Shown: positions 9,671 to 18,509 of the stretch, piece after piece
Layout: every line of letters starts with the position of its first letter
Numbering within the stretch: the stretch's first letter is position 1
Assembly (NCBI RefSeq): GCF_007827555.1
Contig: NZ_VISS01000025.1
Coordinates: 1 to 64,000 of the forward strand
Origin: Aeribacillus composti
Lineage (GTDB): Bacteria; Bacillota; Bacilli; Bacillales; Aeribacillaceae
Direction of reading: 5' to 3'
Length of the DNA stretch: 64,000 nucleotides
Translations under genes and position numbers: made by a program
The notes under the pieces: model-generated
Told to the model about the DNA's origin: nothing
Database searches by the model: none
What the model saw: the letters and a program-made list of their open reading frames with translations, nothing else

Positions 9671-10915
9671 TCATATTTTTTCAGCTTCGGCGATATCTAA
9701 AAGAGCGTGCAGCAGTATATTGGCGGCTGCTTCAATATCATCAGCATTCGACCACTCTAATGGACTATGGCTGATGCCGCCTTTTGACCGGGCAAATACC
9801 ATTCCGATTTTTGTTAAAGAAGCTAATATCATAGCATCATGAGCCGCTCCGCTTGGCAGCATCAGAAATTTTGTCCCTGTTCGTTTCGCTGCTGTTTGTA
9901 TCGCTTCGATTAATACAGGAGAGCAGCTAACCGGTTTTAGCTCATGAGTCGCTTCTACTGTAAAAGTCATGCCTTTTGTATTGCAGCATGCAGATAAAAA
10001 CATTTGGATATCATCTTCCATTTGACAAATAAGCTCCCAAGATAGATGACGAATATCGAAAAATAATTCCACTTCACGCGGAATAACGTTTATACTCCCG
10101 GGGAACACGCGGATACTTCCAACGGTTGCTCGCAATCCGTCGCTCTGCTGTGCTTTTTGTTCCACAAAATCAATTAAGCGGGCGGCTACTGTAACTGGAT
10201 CTTTTCGCATCGCCATTGGTGTCGTTCCTGCATGTCCCTCTTCTCCTCTAATGGTTACCTTTAACCATTTGACACCTACAATGCCAGTAACGATTCCTAC
10301 AGGTGCTTGTTCACTTTCAAGCACTTTTCCTTGTTCAATATGCAGCTCGAGAAAAGCTTTGAATTCTTTAGAGCAACGTCGCGCACGGTGCACTAATTTC
10401 GGATTATATCCACATTGCACCATCGCATCAGCAATGCTTATGCCATTTTCATCCTTATACTGAAAAAGCTCTTCTTCTTGCAATTCCCCCGTCAATGCCC
10501 GGCTGCCAAGCATTCCGGTTGAGAATCGCACTCCTTCTTCATCAGTAAATGCCGCAACTGAAATGGAATGCCTCGTTTGAATGCCTTGCTCCATCATCGT
10601 CTGTAATATTTCTATACCGGCTAATACCCCTAGGGCACCATCAAACATCCCGCCATTTTTCACTGTATCCAAGTGGGAGCCGATTAAAATTGACGGCAAA
10701 GCAGAATCAGTGCCTACACGTTTTCCGAATAAATTTCCTATTTCATCTTCGTAAATCTCTAAGCCTATTTGTTTCATCAAGTGTACTATGTATTGTTTAG
10801 CTTCGCGTTCCTCGGCTGTAAAAGGAAATCTGGTCACGCCTCCATTAGGGTCGTGACCAAATTTACTCAAATCTTTTATATGTTTCATTAATCGCTGTAC
10901 ATTAATCTTGATCAT
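9671..10915 (-). CDS. M20-family N-carbamoyl-L-amino-acid hydrolase (candidate N-carbamoyl-glutamate hydrolase), last gene of operon
   Basis: The 414-aa metal-dependent amidohydrolase belongs to the M20 group that includes N-carbamoyl-L-amino-acid hydrolase and allantoate amidohydrolase. Metal-ligand segments are visible: GSHLDTV (near residue 80), FDGALG, the glutamates of FTDEEG, and SGAAHD near the C-terminus; GTTPM marks the dimerisation lid. Its ATG overlaps the TAA of the preceding lyase gene by one base, so the two are translationally coupled. In the proposed ergothioneine pathway it or its paralogue at 15840 would hydrolyse N-carbamoyl-L-glutamate to glutamate, ammonia and CO2. Which of the two does so cannot be told. 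Confidence 0.85.
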   Translation of the reverse strand: MIKINVQRLMKHIKDLSKFGHDPNGGVTRFPFTAEEREAKQYIVHLMKQIGLEIYEDEIGNLFGKRVGTDSALPSILIGSHLDTVKNGGMFDGALGVLAGIEILQTMMEQGIQTRHSISVAAFTDEEGVRFSTGMLGSRALTGELQEEELFQYKDENGISIADAMVQCGYNPKLVHRARRCSKEFKAFLELHIEQGKVLESEQAPVGIVTGIVGVKWLKVTIRGEEGHAGTTPMAMRKDPVTVAARLIDFVEQKAQQSDGLRATVGSIRVFPGSINVIPREVELFFDIRHLSWELICQMEDDIQMFLSACCNTKGMTFTVEATHELKPVSCSPVLIEAIQTAAKRTGTKFLMLPSGAAHDAMILASLTKIGMVFARSKGGISHSPLEWSNADDIEAAANILLHALLDIAEAEKI

Positions 10916-12468
10916 TATGACACCTCATAACGCCCCAACAAATTTCCCCCTAATTTGTCTCTTACTGCACGGCAAATTTCTCCTGACTTCAACAACTTGT
11001 ACATTTTCTCAATATCAACTGACAGGTTTCTGTCAGCATCTAAAAAAGGGACTTCCTGCCTGATCATCTTATATGCCAATTCCGTTCCATGACCAAGACT
11101 TATATCTTTTCTCAAATCAATCGCCTGAGCAGCATGCATCGCTTCTATTCCCAAAATGTAATACAAGTTATCAACTATTTTTGCTGTTTTGTCAACCACT
11201 TGAACAGAATTGTTGGCATGATCTTCAATTTCCCCTGATAACGCTATAAAATCAGCATTTATTGGATTAGACAGATGGCGAATTTCTGCGTCAAGCGCCG
11301 CAAAGGTTTTTTGAATTGTACTAAAAGCCAATACGTTTTGGCCATTATCAGGAGATAAAAAGCGCGGCAGTCCTGAAAAATTGGGTGATGACAATTTGAT
11401 CGTACGGAAACAAGATATTTTGGACAAATGTGCAAGAGCCTGTCCAAGCATTTCAATTGCCAGCACCCAAGTCGTTACTTCGTAATTGGAACATGACAAT
11501 ATCCGCTGTTCATCCACCAGAACACATGGATTATCATCGCTTGAATTTAATTGTATGAGCAGATTTTTTTCAGTATAATCGATCGCATCCCTAACAGCGC
11601 CGTGCACGGCAAAAGCTCCTCTGAAGCTTAGCGGATCCTGAAGCGGCCGATTTAAGTGCTGCAACGACAAATAGCTTCCTTCAAGACAGGCCTTTATTAA
11701 TCCGGCACTTGCTAAATTTCCAAGGAAAGGCCGTATTCTTAAAACAGACTCATCTAAAGGGGAAATATTGCCGTTCAACCCTTCGAGAGAAAGAGCAAAT
11801 ACAATGTCGGACAAGTCGATTAATTGTTTAACTTCATTCAGCAGCAGCGATGCCTTGGCTGCAGCAAAAGCATTAGAGCTGGCAATGGCTAAGCCATCTT
11901 TCGGACCGAGAACAATTGATTTTATACCCGCCTTCTTCAGCGCCTCGCTTGCATTCATTCTTTTCCCCCGATAAACGACTTCTCCCTCGCCGATCATAGC
12001 TAATCCGATATGAGCTAGATTTCCCAAATCCGCTGCCCCAACAGAGGCTCTTTCTGGTATGACCGGATGAATTCCCTCATTTAAAAAGCGTTTGTACATT
12101 TGTGCTATTTCCGGCTGTACGCCGGTATAACCTAATAACAATGTATTTAAACGAATGAGCATCGCGGCTCTAACCGTCTTCTCATCTGCTTCCGGCTTTA
12201 CACCAATACAGTGGGATAAAATTAAACTTCTATTGAATTGCTCATATTGTTTTTCATGCACCTGACGATCTTTATTAATCCCAACCCCTGTATTAAATCC
12301 ATAAACAGGGGCATGGACCGAATCCCAATTCAACACTAACTCTCTGGCAGCATGAAGCCGTTCCATAGCTTCCTGGCTGATTTCTACTTCAGCCTTTTGT
12401 TCAGCAACTTGAGCAACTTGTTGAATCGTGAGTGACTTACCATCGAGGATAATTGTTTGTTGCCCCAT
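10915..12468 (-). CDS. HutH-like ammonia-lyase homologue lacking the MIO triad: candidate ergothionase
   Basis: The 517-aa protein is a full-length member of the histidine/phenylalanine ammonia-lyase superfamily (QLNSSDDNPCV near residue 300 and the C-terminal helical region are clear). True histidases carry SVGASGDLAPL, in which Ala-Ser-Gly cyclises to the MIO electrophile. Here residues 142-148 read SVGAADL, with Ser replaced and one residue deleted, so MIO cannot form. Ergothionase, which eliminates trimethylamine from ergothioneine, is a known MIO-less branch of this family because the trimethylammonium group needs no electrophilic activation. Operon context with a betaine-type importer, a hydratase and a hydantoinase supports this. 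The family is certain; the ergothionase call is inference. Confidence 0.8.
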   Translation of the reverse strand: MGQQTIILDGKSLTIQQVAQVAEQKAEVEISQEAMERLHAARELVLNWDSVHAPVYGFNTGVGINKDRQVHEKQYEQFNRSLILSHCIGVKPEADEKTVRAAMLIRLNTLLLGYTGVQPEIAQMYKRFLNEGIHPVIPERASVGAADLGNLAHIGLAMIGEGEVVYRGKRMNASEALKKAGIKSIVLGPKDGLAIASSNAFAAAKASLLLNEVKQLIDLSDIVFALSLEGLNGNISPLDESVLRIRPFLGNLASAGLIKACLEGSYLSLQHLNRPLQDPLSFRGAFAVHGAVRDAIDYTEKNLLIQLNSSDDNPCVLVDEQRILSCSNYEVTTWVLAIEMLGQALAHLSKISCFRTIKLSSPNFSGLPRFLSPDNGQNVLAFSTIQKTFAALDAEIRHLSNPINADFIALSGEIEDHANNSVQVVDKTAKIVDNLYYILGIEAMHAAQAIDLRKDISLGHGTELAYKMIRQEVPFLDADRNLSVDIEKMYKLLKSGEICRAVRDKLGGNLLGRYEVS

Positions 12469-12494
12469 GAAAAACCCTCTCTTTTATGAATGTT

Positions 12495-13127
12495 TTATAG
12501 CTGCCCTTTCGCTTTTAATGCCAAACGGTTCTCAAGTCTTAACAAAATATAGTTCGTTATGAGCGCTAAGGTGGAAACGAGTATAGTCCCAATGATAATC
12601 TTATGAGTTGAATTTTGGTAAAGACCTTCAAATAAAAGAACTCCTAAGCCGCCGGCGTTTATCCATGCTGCAATCGTTCCAATGCCAATAATCGCAACAG
12701 CTGCAATCCGTACGCCGCCAAGAATAATTGGCAACGCTAGAGGCAACTCTATTTTCCAAAATAAATGAAACCAATTAAGCCCCATTCCCTTACCCGCCTC
12801 AATAATCGCTTGATCAATTGATTGAAAACCAACCATTACATTACGCACCAAAATCAGCTGACTGTAAGCGACAAGCGCAAAGATAGCCGGCTTCATGCCC
12901 AATCCTAAAAAAGGAATGAGCAAAGCAAAAAATGCCATGCTGGGAATAACATAAATAATTCCCAATATTGACAATACCAGTACAGAAAGACTCTTCCAGC
13001 GAGTCAAAAGATAACCTACTGGAAGAGCAAATAATAGGGCAATTGCCAGCGCACCAAACGTCAAGCGAAGGTGATCAAGAAACAGCGCCAAAATAGTGTC
13101 ATAATAATTAGTAATATAATTTACCAT
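12495..13127 (-). CDS. OpuC-type ABC transporter permease (candidate ergothioneine importer)
   Basis: About 210 aa with five to six hydrophobic segments and the inner-membrane-component signature around EAGKGMGLN and PLALPIILGG (EAA loop, near residues 120-150). It belongs to the quaternary-amine (glycine betaine/carnitine/choline) importer permeases. The ATG at 13127 is preceded by AGGTGA; a GTG at 13136 overlapping the upstream stop is an alternative. It forms one transporter with the ATPase, binding protein and second permease that follow upstream. OpuC-like transporters include the ergothioneine-specific EgtUV group, so ergothioneine is the likely cargo in this operon. Confidence 0.85.
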   Translation of the reverse strand: MVNYITNYYDTILALFLDHLRLTFGALAIALLFALPVGYLLTRWKSLSVLVLSILGIIYVIPSMAFFALLIPFLGLGMKPAIFALVAYSQLILVRNVMVGFQSIDQAIIEAGKGMGLNWFHLFWKIELPLALPIILGGVRIAAVAIIGIGTIAAWINAGGLGVLLFEGLYQNSTHKIIIGTILVSTLALITNYILLRLENRLALKAKGQL

Positions 13128-13132
13128 AGGCT

Positions 13133-14113
13133 TCACCTGCTTACCGAATATAAGGAATCCTGATCCTTTATTTTCAATTGATCCAGACCAATTTGTCCTA
13201 CAGGTTTGTTTTGATTGTCGACGACAACCACATTGTCTATATCCTTTTTCAGCAACAGAGAAAGAACCGTTTTAAGATTTGTTTCCGTTGAAACTTCCGC
13301 ACTTTTTTCATGCATTTCCCCTTGCAACGGAACCATTGCTTTTTCTGCATTCAAAAAAGAAAGTAATTGGAAAACATCGTCTGATTTAACAAGTTGGCTG
13401 ACAAATTCATTAGCTGGGTTCATAAGGATGTTAATCGGCGTATCAAATTGCTGGACTTTTCCTTCATTCATCACAATAATTTTGTCCCCTAGCTTGAGCG
13501 CCTCCTCAATATCATGTGTCACAAAAAGAATCGTTTTGCGCATCTTTTTTTGAATTGCCAGCAGTTCATCCTGTAAACTGGAACGGGTAATGGCGTCAAT
13601 TGCACCAAAAGGTTCATCCATTAATAAAATATCTGGATCACTAGCCATCGCTCTGGCAATCCCCACTCGCTGTTGCTGCCCTCCAGACAATTGTCTTGGA
13701 TATCGATCTCGAAAATCCTCAGGCGGCAGATGAACAAGCCTTAAAAGAAAGTCTACGCGCTCGTTGATCTTTTCTCCATCCCATTTCAAAATTCTCGGCA
13801 CTGTTGCTATATTTTCTTTGACAGTCATATGAGGAAACAGACCGATTTGCTGAATGACATATCCTATTTTACGCCTAAGTTGTGTCACTGGAACTTTTGT
13901 AATATCTTCTCCTTGAACAAAAATTTTTCCTGATGAAGGCTCATGAATTCTGTTTATCATTTTTAATAATGTCGTCTTTCCTGATCCCGATGTTCCCAAA
14001 ATGGTGATGAAGCTTCCTTCTTCTATTGATAAGCTAGTTTCATAGACAGAAGGTTTGCTGGCTTTAGGGAACGTCTTGCTCACCTTATCAAACTGAATGA
14101 TTATGTTTGACAC
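13133..14113 (-). CDS. quaternary-amine ABC transporter ATP-binding protein
   Basis: The ATPase has Walker A GTSGSGKTT, a Q-loop, the signature LSGGQQQR, Walker B ILLMDEPFGAID and a switch His in VTHDIEEA. The C-terminal third, after the nucleotide-binding domain, looks like one or two CBS motifs (VVVVDNQNKPVGQI), which in OpuA/OpuC ATPases sense ionic strength or cyclic dinucleotides. I chose a GTG start at 14113, preceded by AAAGGCGGTGG; a longer frame to 14146 has no good ribosome site. The stop is 5 bp before the next permease's ATG, so translation is probably coupled. It energises uptake by the adjacent permeases. Confidence 0.88.
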   Translation of the reverse strand: MSNIIIQFDKVSKTFPKASKPSVYETSLSIEEGSFITILGTSGSGKTTLLKMINRIHEPSSGKIFVQGEDITKVPVTQLRRKIGYVIQQIGLFPHMTVKENIATVPRILKWDGEKINERVDFLLRLVHLPPEDFRDRYPRQLSGGQQQRVGIARAMASDPDILLMDEPFGAIDAITRSSLQDELLAIQKKMRKTILFVTHDIEEALKLGDKIIVMNEGKVQQFDTPINILMNPANEFVSQLVKSDDVFQLLSFLNAEKAMVPLQGEMHEKSAEVSTETNLKTVLSLLLKKDIDNVVVVDNQNKPVGQIGLDQLKIKDQDSLYSVSR

Positions 14114-14162
14114 GAAACCACCGCCTTTGAAAGTTCCTGGTTTCACTCGGATTTAGGCATAA

Positions 14163-15083
14163 TTACTTTTTAATAATGCCTTTTTCTTCAAGGAACTCTT
14201 TTGCTACTTCAGTGTATTCACGTTTTTGAATATCAACCTCAGCATTCAAATTTTGCACAACCTTATTATTCAAGTGTTTGGAAACTTTATTCAGCACTTC
14301 CTCAATTTTCGGATCTTTTTCCAAAGTTTCTTCACGAATGACAGGTGCTACATAATATGGAGGCCAAAACTTTTTGTCGTCCTCAAGCAGTACCAATTCC
14401 TCATTAGTCAAATCGCCGTCAGTCGTAAATCCAACTGTCACATCCGCTTCATCATTAAGGATTACGCGATATTTAATTCCGTAGTCAAATAATTGCACCG
14501 ATTTAAACTGAAACCCGCCGTAAAATTTTTGCAAACCTTTTAAACCGTCATCGCGTTCTTCAAATTCTGGAACAGCCGCCAGTCTTAATTTTGGAGCGAC
14601 TTCCGCCAATTTCGACAAAGTCGTTACTCCGTACTTTTCTGCTACTTTTTTTGTCGTGACTAAAGCTTGGGAATTGTTTACATCTGTTGGTTCTAGCCAA
14701 ACAAGATTAAACTTCTCTTTATATTTTTGGGATACAAGATCATATACTTTTTGCGGATCAGACATAGGTTTTTCTTGTAAAACATTGATTAGCCCTGTAC
14801 CCGTATATTCCGGATACATATCAATTTCTCCCTCTTTCAATGCTGTATGAGCAACCATTGTACCGCCTAAATTTAATTTTCTTTCAACTTTATAACCAGC
14901 TTCCTCCAAAGCTAGAGAATAAATCTCTCCTAAAATAAGCGATTCTGTAAAGTTTTTCGATCCAACTTTGATAGTCGTCTCATTTTTATCACTTGTGTTT
15001 TCTGATTCTTTTTGACCGCCGCAAGCAGCCGTGGATATTAGTAAAACGACTAAAGTAAATAAAAGAATAAGTCTTTTTTTCAT
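14163..15083 (-). CDS. glycine betaine/choline-type substrate-binding lipoprotein (OpuCC/EgtU-SBD-like)
   Basis: The protein is an extracytoplasmic binding protein of the OpuAC/ProX family, anchored as a lipoprotein: basic MKKR, a hydrophobic stretch, and the lipobox STAAC with cysteine about 20 residues from the start. The motif TIKVGSKNFTESLILGEI is typical of the choline/carnitine/EgtU binding-domain type. The ATG at 15083 sits six bases after AGGAGG. It would capture the trimethylammonium substrate outside the cell and deliver it to the two permeases. Comparison of the binding-pocket residues with EgtU would decide cargo. Confidence 0.87.
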   Translation of the reverse strand: MKKRLILLFTLVVLLISTAACGGQKESENTSDKNETTIKVGSKNFTESLILGEIYSLALEEAGYKVERKLNLGGTMVAHTALKEGEIDMYPEYTGTGLINVLQEKPMSDPQKVYDLVSQKYKEKFNLVWLEPTDVNNSQALVTTKKVAEKYGVTTLSKLAEVAPKLRLAAVPEFEERDDGLKGLQKFYGGFQFKSVQLFDYGIKYRVILNDEADVTVGFTTDGDLTNEELVLLEDDKKFWPPYYVAPVIREETLEKDPKIEEVLNKVSKHLNNKVVQNLNAEVDIQKREYTEVAKEFLEEKGIIKK

Positions 15084-15153
15084 GATAATTCCTCCTATTT
15101 TCATAACAGAAAGTAAAATACATAGTATTCAGATCAATCAACTTACGTTTCCT

Positions 15154-15798
15154 CTAATCCCTTTGATAGCGCGTGACCAAACGCTCTACAGCTGCGAAGC
15201 AAACTTCGGAACAGATAGCCAAAAAAGCAACTGGCAATGCTCCGACTAGCAACAGAGGAATGTTATACATTCCCATTCCGTTAACAATGAATGTTCCTAA
15301 TCCTCCGCCTCCAATAAAGGCAGCTAAGGTTGCGCTAGCAATAATCTCTACTGCAGCTGTTCGACAGCCAGCAATGATGACTGGAAGAGCGAGAGGAATT
15401 TCTATTTTGGTCAAAATTTGTTTGCTGTCCATCCCCATACCAGACGCAGCTTCAATAATGGAAGAATCAATTCCTCGAAATCCTAAAAAGGTATTGATCG
15501 TAATCGGCGGACATGCCAGAATGATCAAAGCGATTAATGCAGGATAAAATCCCATTCCCATGATTGGCAATATGATCACAATAATAGCCAAGCTAGGAAT
15601 AACTCGTAAAGAATTGAATACATTCATAATCAATCCTGAAAGCTTTGGCTTTTTGGCACATACGATCCCCAATGGAATACAAATTAACATTGATATCAAT
15701 AACGCGATAAAACTAAGCCCCAAATGAACCTGCAAAGCCTCCAAAAAACGATCTGAATTTTCAAAAATATAGGTCACGGTGTCTTTTAAGTACTCCAT
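15154..15798 (-). CDS. second OpuC-type ABC transporter permease
   Basis: About 215 aa, paralogous in plan to the permease at 12495: five to six membrane segments and the EAA-loop motif EAASGMGMD followed by PLALPVIIAG. The ATG at 15798 is chosen because it matches the usual family N-terminus (MEYLKDTV); a GTG 12 bp upstream is possible. The order permease, binding protein, ATPase, permease is the OpuC arrangement, here inserted between the catabolic genes in one minus-strand transcription unit. Confidence 0.85.
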   Translation of the reverse strand: MEYLKDTVTYIFENSDRFLEALQVHLGLSFIALLISMLICIPLGIVCAKKPKLSGLIMNVFNSLRVIPSLAIIVIILPIMGMGFYPALIALIILACPPITINTFLGFRGIDSSIIEAASGMGMDSKQILTKIEIPLALPVIIAGCRTAAVEIIASATLAAFIGGGGLGTFIVNGMGMYNIPLLLVGALPVAFLAICSEVCFAAVERLVTRYQRD

Positions 15799-15839
15799 CC
15801 CTATCCACACTTTCGTTTTTTCATTTTTTTACCGGCATT

Positions 15840-17078
15840 TTAGTCCAGCTGCTGGTCAAACAGCAGCAACGCCTTCAACAATGCTTGCACACCTAAAGCG
15901 ACATCTTCATAATCAGTCCATTCTTCAGGACAGTGGCTTCTGCCGTTTTTACTCGGCACAAAGATCATACCGATTGGAGCAATACGAGCTATTTGATTGG
16001 CATCATGGCCGGCACCGCTCGATAAAAACATTGTGGGTGCCACCTCTTTGCATGCCTGCTCAATTACACTGCGGACATTATTTTGTACAAGAATCGGTTC
16101 TGATTGTGACAAGCAGTCAAATTGAACAGAAACCCCGCGTCGCTTTGAAATTTGCAAGGCAGCATGATGGAGCTGAGTTATGATCATGTCTTGAATATCT
16201 TTATCCAACGAGCGAATCTCTAGTTCGCAAGTCACCTTTCCTGGTATGACATTCGCTGCATTCGGTTCATTCATGAGTTTTCCAACGGTTCCTACAACTT
16301 CTTCCGTGTAGGTTTCCTGGCAAAGCTGTTCGAAACAAAGAATGATCTCAGCAGCTGCAGTAAGCGCATCTTTTCTTAGGTTCATAGGTGTTGTTCCAGC
16401 ATGATTCGGTTCCCCTTCAACAGTGAGACGATAACGCTGAATACCTGCAATGCCTCGAACAACGCCAAGCTGATGGTTTGTCTGCTCAAGCACCGGACCT
16501 TGTTCAATGTGCAATTCTAAATATAGAGCTACATCTCCCGGTTTACGCGCTTCAAGCGTCAATCGCTCTGGATTTCCTCCAGATCGCTTTAATGCTTCCC
16601 GCAGCGTAATTCCTTGCAAATCTTTCCTAAGCAGCATTGTTTCCGGCAAATTATTCACCATTCCTCGACTGCCGATCGTTGAAATGCCAAACTCACTTGG
16701 TTCTTCCGCTGTAAAATCAACCACTTGCAACGGATGACGCAGCTGTATCCCATTTTCTTTAAGCAAACGAACAATCTCTAGACCGGCGACAACCCCGATG
16801 ATGCCGTCAAATCTTCCGCCGCCTTTGACGGTATCAATATGAGAACCGATCATGATGACAGGAAGATGCTTTTCTTTTCCGGGAAGAGTTCCAATCACAT
16901 TGGCTGCGGCATCAACATTAACCTCTAAATTTAATGATTTCATTTTATCCTTGAGCCAGCCCCTTGCCTCTTCGTAAAACGGTGTAAAGGCCCTTCTTGT
17001 CCAACCAATCTGACTTTTGTCGACAAAATTAGCCAAAGCTTCAATATCTTCTTTCAAACGCTCAGTATTGACTCTCAT
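15840..17078 (-). CDS. M20-family N-carbamoyl-L-amino-acid hydrolase paralogue
   Basis: The 412-aa protein is a paralogue of the hydrolase at 9671 with the same metal-binding plan: GSHIDTV, GGRFDG, FTAEEP, GTTPM and SSGAGHDANQ. Its ATG overlaps the stop of the hydantoinase gene (ATGA), indicating translational coupling and a sequential reaction: hydantoin ring opening followed by carbamoyl hydrolysis. Because of this coupling it is the better candidate of the two paralogues for N-carbamoyl-glutamate hydrolase. A longer GTG start at 17090 is possible. Confidence 0.86.
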   Translation of the reverse strand: MRVNTERLKEDIEALANFVDKSQIGWTRRAFTPFYEEARGWLKDKMKSLNLEVNVDAAANVIGTLPGKEKHLPVIMIGSHIDTVKGGGRFDGIIGVVAGLEIVRLLKENGIQLRHPLQVVDFTAEEPSEFGISTIGSRGMVNNLPETMLLRKDLQGITLREALKRSGGNPERLTLEARKPGDVALYLELHIEQGPVLEQTNHQLGVVRGIAGIQRYRLTVEGEPNHAGTTPMNLRKDALTAAAEIILCFEQLCQETYTEEVVGTVGKLMNEPNAANVIPGKVTCELEIRSLDKDIQDMIITQLHHAALQISKRRGVSVQFDCLSQSEPILVQNNVRSVIEQACKEVAPTMFLSSGAGHDANQIARIAPIGMIFVPSKNGRSHCPEEWTDYEDVALGVQALLKALLLFDQQLD

Positions 17079-18484
17079 TGAACAGAGCACCTCACTGTAT
17101 CGCTTTGCAATGATTTTTTAACCGCATCGTGCTCTGCGTGGATGAACTTGCCATCACCCGGATTTCCGATGACTGTTCCATCATATACAAGCTTTCCTCT
17201 TACAAATGTGTTAATAATTTTCCCTTGAACAGTAAAACCATGATAAGGACTCCATCCGGCATGAGAGTGCAACTCAGACTCATTTAATACCCAGCTTTGG
17301 TTGGGATCTAATACCACTAAATCAGCATCCATCCCTTCCTCTATCCTTCCTTTACAGTGCGATAAACCAAACGTCTTGGCTGGATTCTCACTAAGTAGAT
17401 GGACAAGTGTAAGCATAGATATTCTTCCTTTTGCAACCCCTTCGCTGTAAAGCAGCGGCAACAGCGTTTCAACTCCCGGGGCCCCTGATGAGTTTTGGAA
17501 AATATCCGCATGATTTTTTCGGTCAATCGTCCAAGGAGCGTGATCTGAAGTGACCAAATCGATCATTCCTTGTGAAAGCTGAATCCATAATTGTTCCACA
17601 TCTTCCTTTGTCCGCAACGGCGGATTTATTTTTCCCCTTGCGTGCAAGGAAGGCATATCTTCTTCGGATAAAATCAAATAGTGAGTGCACGTCTCTGCGG
17701 TCACTTTAGTGCCTTGTTGGCGGAACCATTGAACCAGCTCAAAAATGCGCGGAAACGTACAGTGATATATGTGTAAGTGAACTCCAGTCCAGTAAGCTAG
17801 TTCTAACGCCGTTAAAACCGCGGTAGACTCTGCGACTTTCGGACGACTCCAGCAATGAGCGCGTGGGTCTGTCTCTCCTTTTTGTTTGTATTTTTCTATA
17901 TATTTTCTAACAATTTCGTCCGTTTCTGCATGAACACCAACTGGACAACCGGTTTTCGCTATGAGAGAAAAAGCTTCCAACAGCTCACCGTCATCAATGC
18001 GTGGAAAACGGACGGAATCCGTATTAAACATAGAAACTTTGAAGCCGCATGCTCCTTCTTCAGCAAGAAGAGGAATTTGATCAAGCCCGTTTTTCGGTTT
18101 AATCGTTGCCAGCATCGCTACATCCACTACTGCCTCTTGGGACAGCTTTTGTTTTTTTGCGGCATATCTTTCTTTTGTGCATATAAGTTGATCAGCATCA
18201 TACGGCATTTCGATAATCGTGGTTACTCCCCCTGCAGCAGCAGAGCGGGTGGCGGCTGTAAAGCCTTCTGTCAAAGCGCTGTAGCTATGAACATGAGCGT
18301 CAATCGCTCCTGGAAGAACATATTTTCCATGAGCTTTCAAAACTTTATGTGATCTCCGTTCATGGCTGATTTTAGAAACAGATGCGATCTTTCCATCTTT
18401 GATAGCAACTGAACCATTATATAGCACCCGATCAGGGAGCACGATATTTCCCTCAATTACGAGATCATACACTTTCTGCTCCAT
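17075..18484 (-). CDS. cyclic amidohydrolase (hydantoinase/dihydropyrimidinase/allantoinase family)
   Basis: The 469-aa binuclear-metal amidohydrolase opens hydantoin-like rings. The first metal motif HVH is in DAHVHSY near residue 59. The carboxylated lysine candidate is in GFKVSM, further ligand histidines are in VHAET and HIYHC, and the catalytic aspartate is in TSDHAPW. ATG at 18484 follows GAGGGAG; the frame extends 25 codons upstream without a ribosome site. In ergothioneine breakdown the equivalent step hydrolyses hydantoin-5-propionate to N-carbamoyl-glutamate. Allantoinase or dihydropyrimidinase activity are alternatives, but no purine or pyrimidine genes accompany it. Confidence 0.86.
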   Translation of the reverse strand: MEQKVYDLVIEGNIVLPDRVLYNGSVAIKDGKIASVSKISHERRSHKVLKAHGKYVLPGAIDAHVHSYSALTEGFTAATRSAAAGGVTTIIEMPYDADQLICTKERYAAKKQKLSQEAVVDVAMLATIKPKNGLDQIPLLAEEGACGFKVSMFNTDSVRFPRIDDGELLEAFSLIAKTGCPVGVHAETDEIVRKYIEKYKQKGETDPRAHCWSRPKVAESTAVLTALELAYWTGVHLHIYHCTFPRIFELVQWFRQQGTKVTAETCTHYLILSEEDMPSLHARGKINPPLRTKEDVEQLWIQLSQGMIDLVTSDHAPWTIDRKNHADIFQNSSGAPGVETLLPLLYSEGVAKGRISMLTLVHLLSENPAKTFGLSHCKGRIEEGMDADLVVLDPNQSWVLNESELHSHAGWSPYHGFTVQGKIINTFVRGKLVYDGTVIGNPGDGKFIHAEHDAVKKSLQSDTVRCSVQ

Positions 18485-18509
18485 TTGCACTCCCTCTTCC
18501 TGACCATGA

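Noticed and set aside
10915-12468. Annotation of the lyase as ordinary histidase (hutH)
   Set aside because: The MIO-forming Ser is missing and one residue is deleted, and hutI/hutG are absent.
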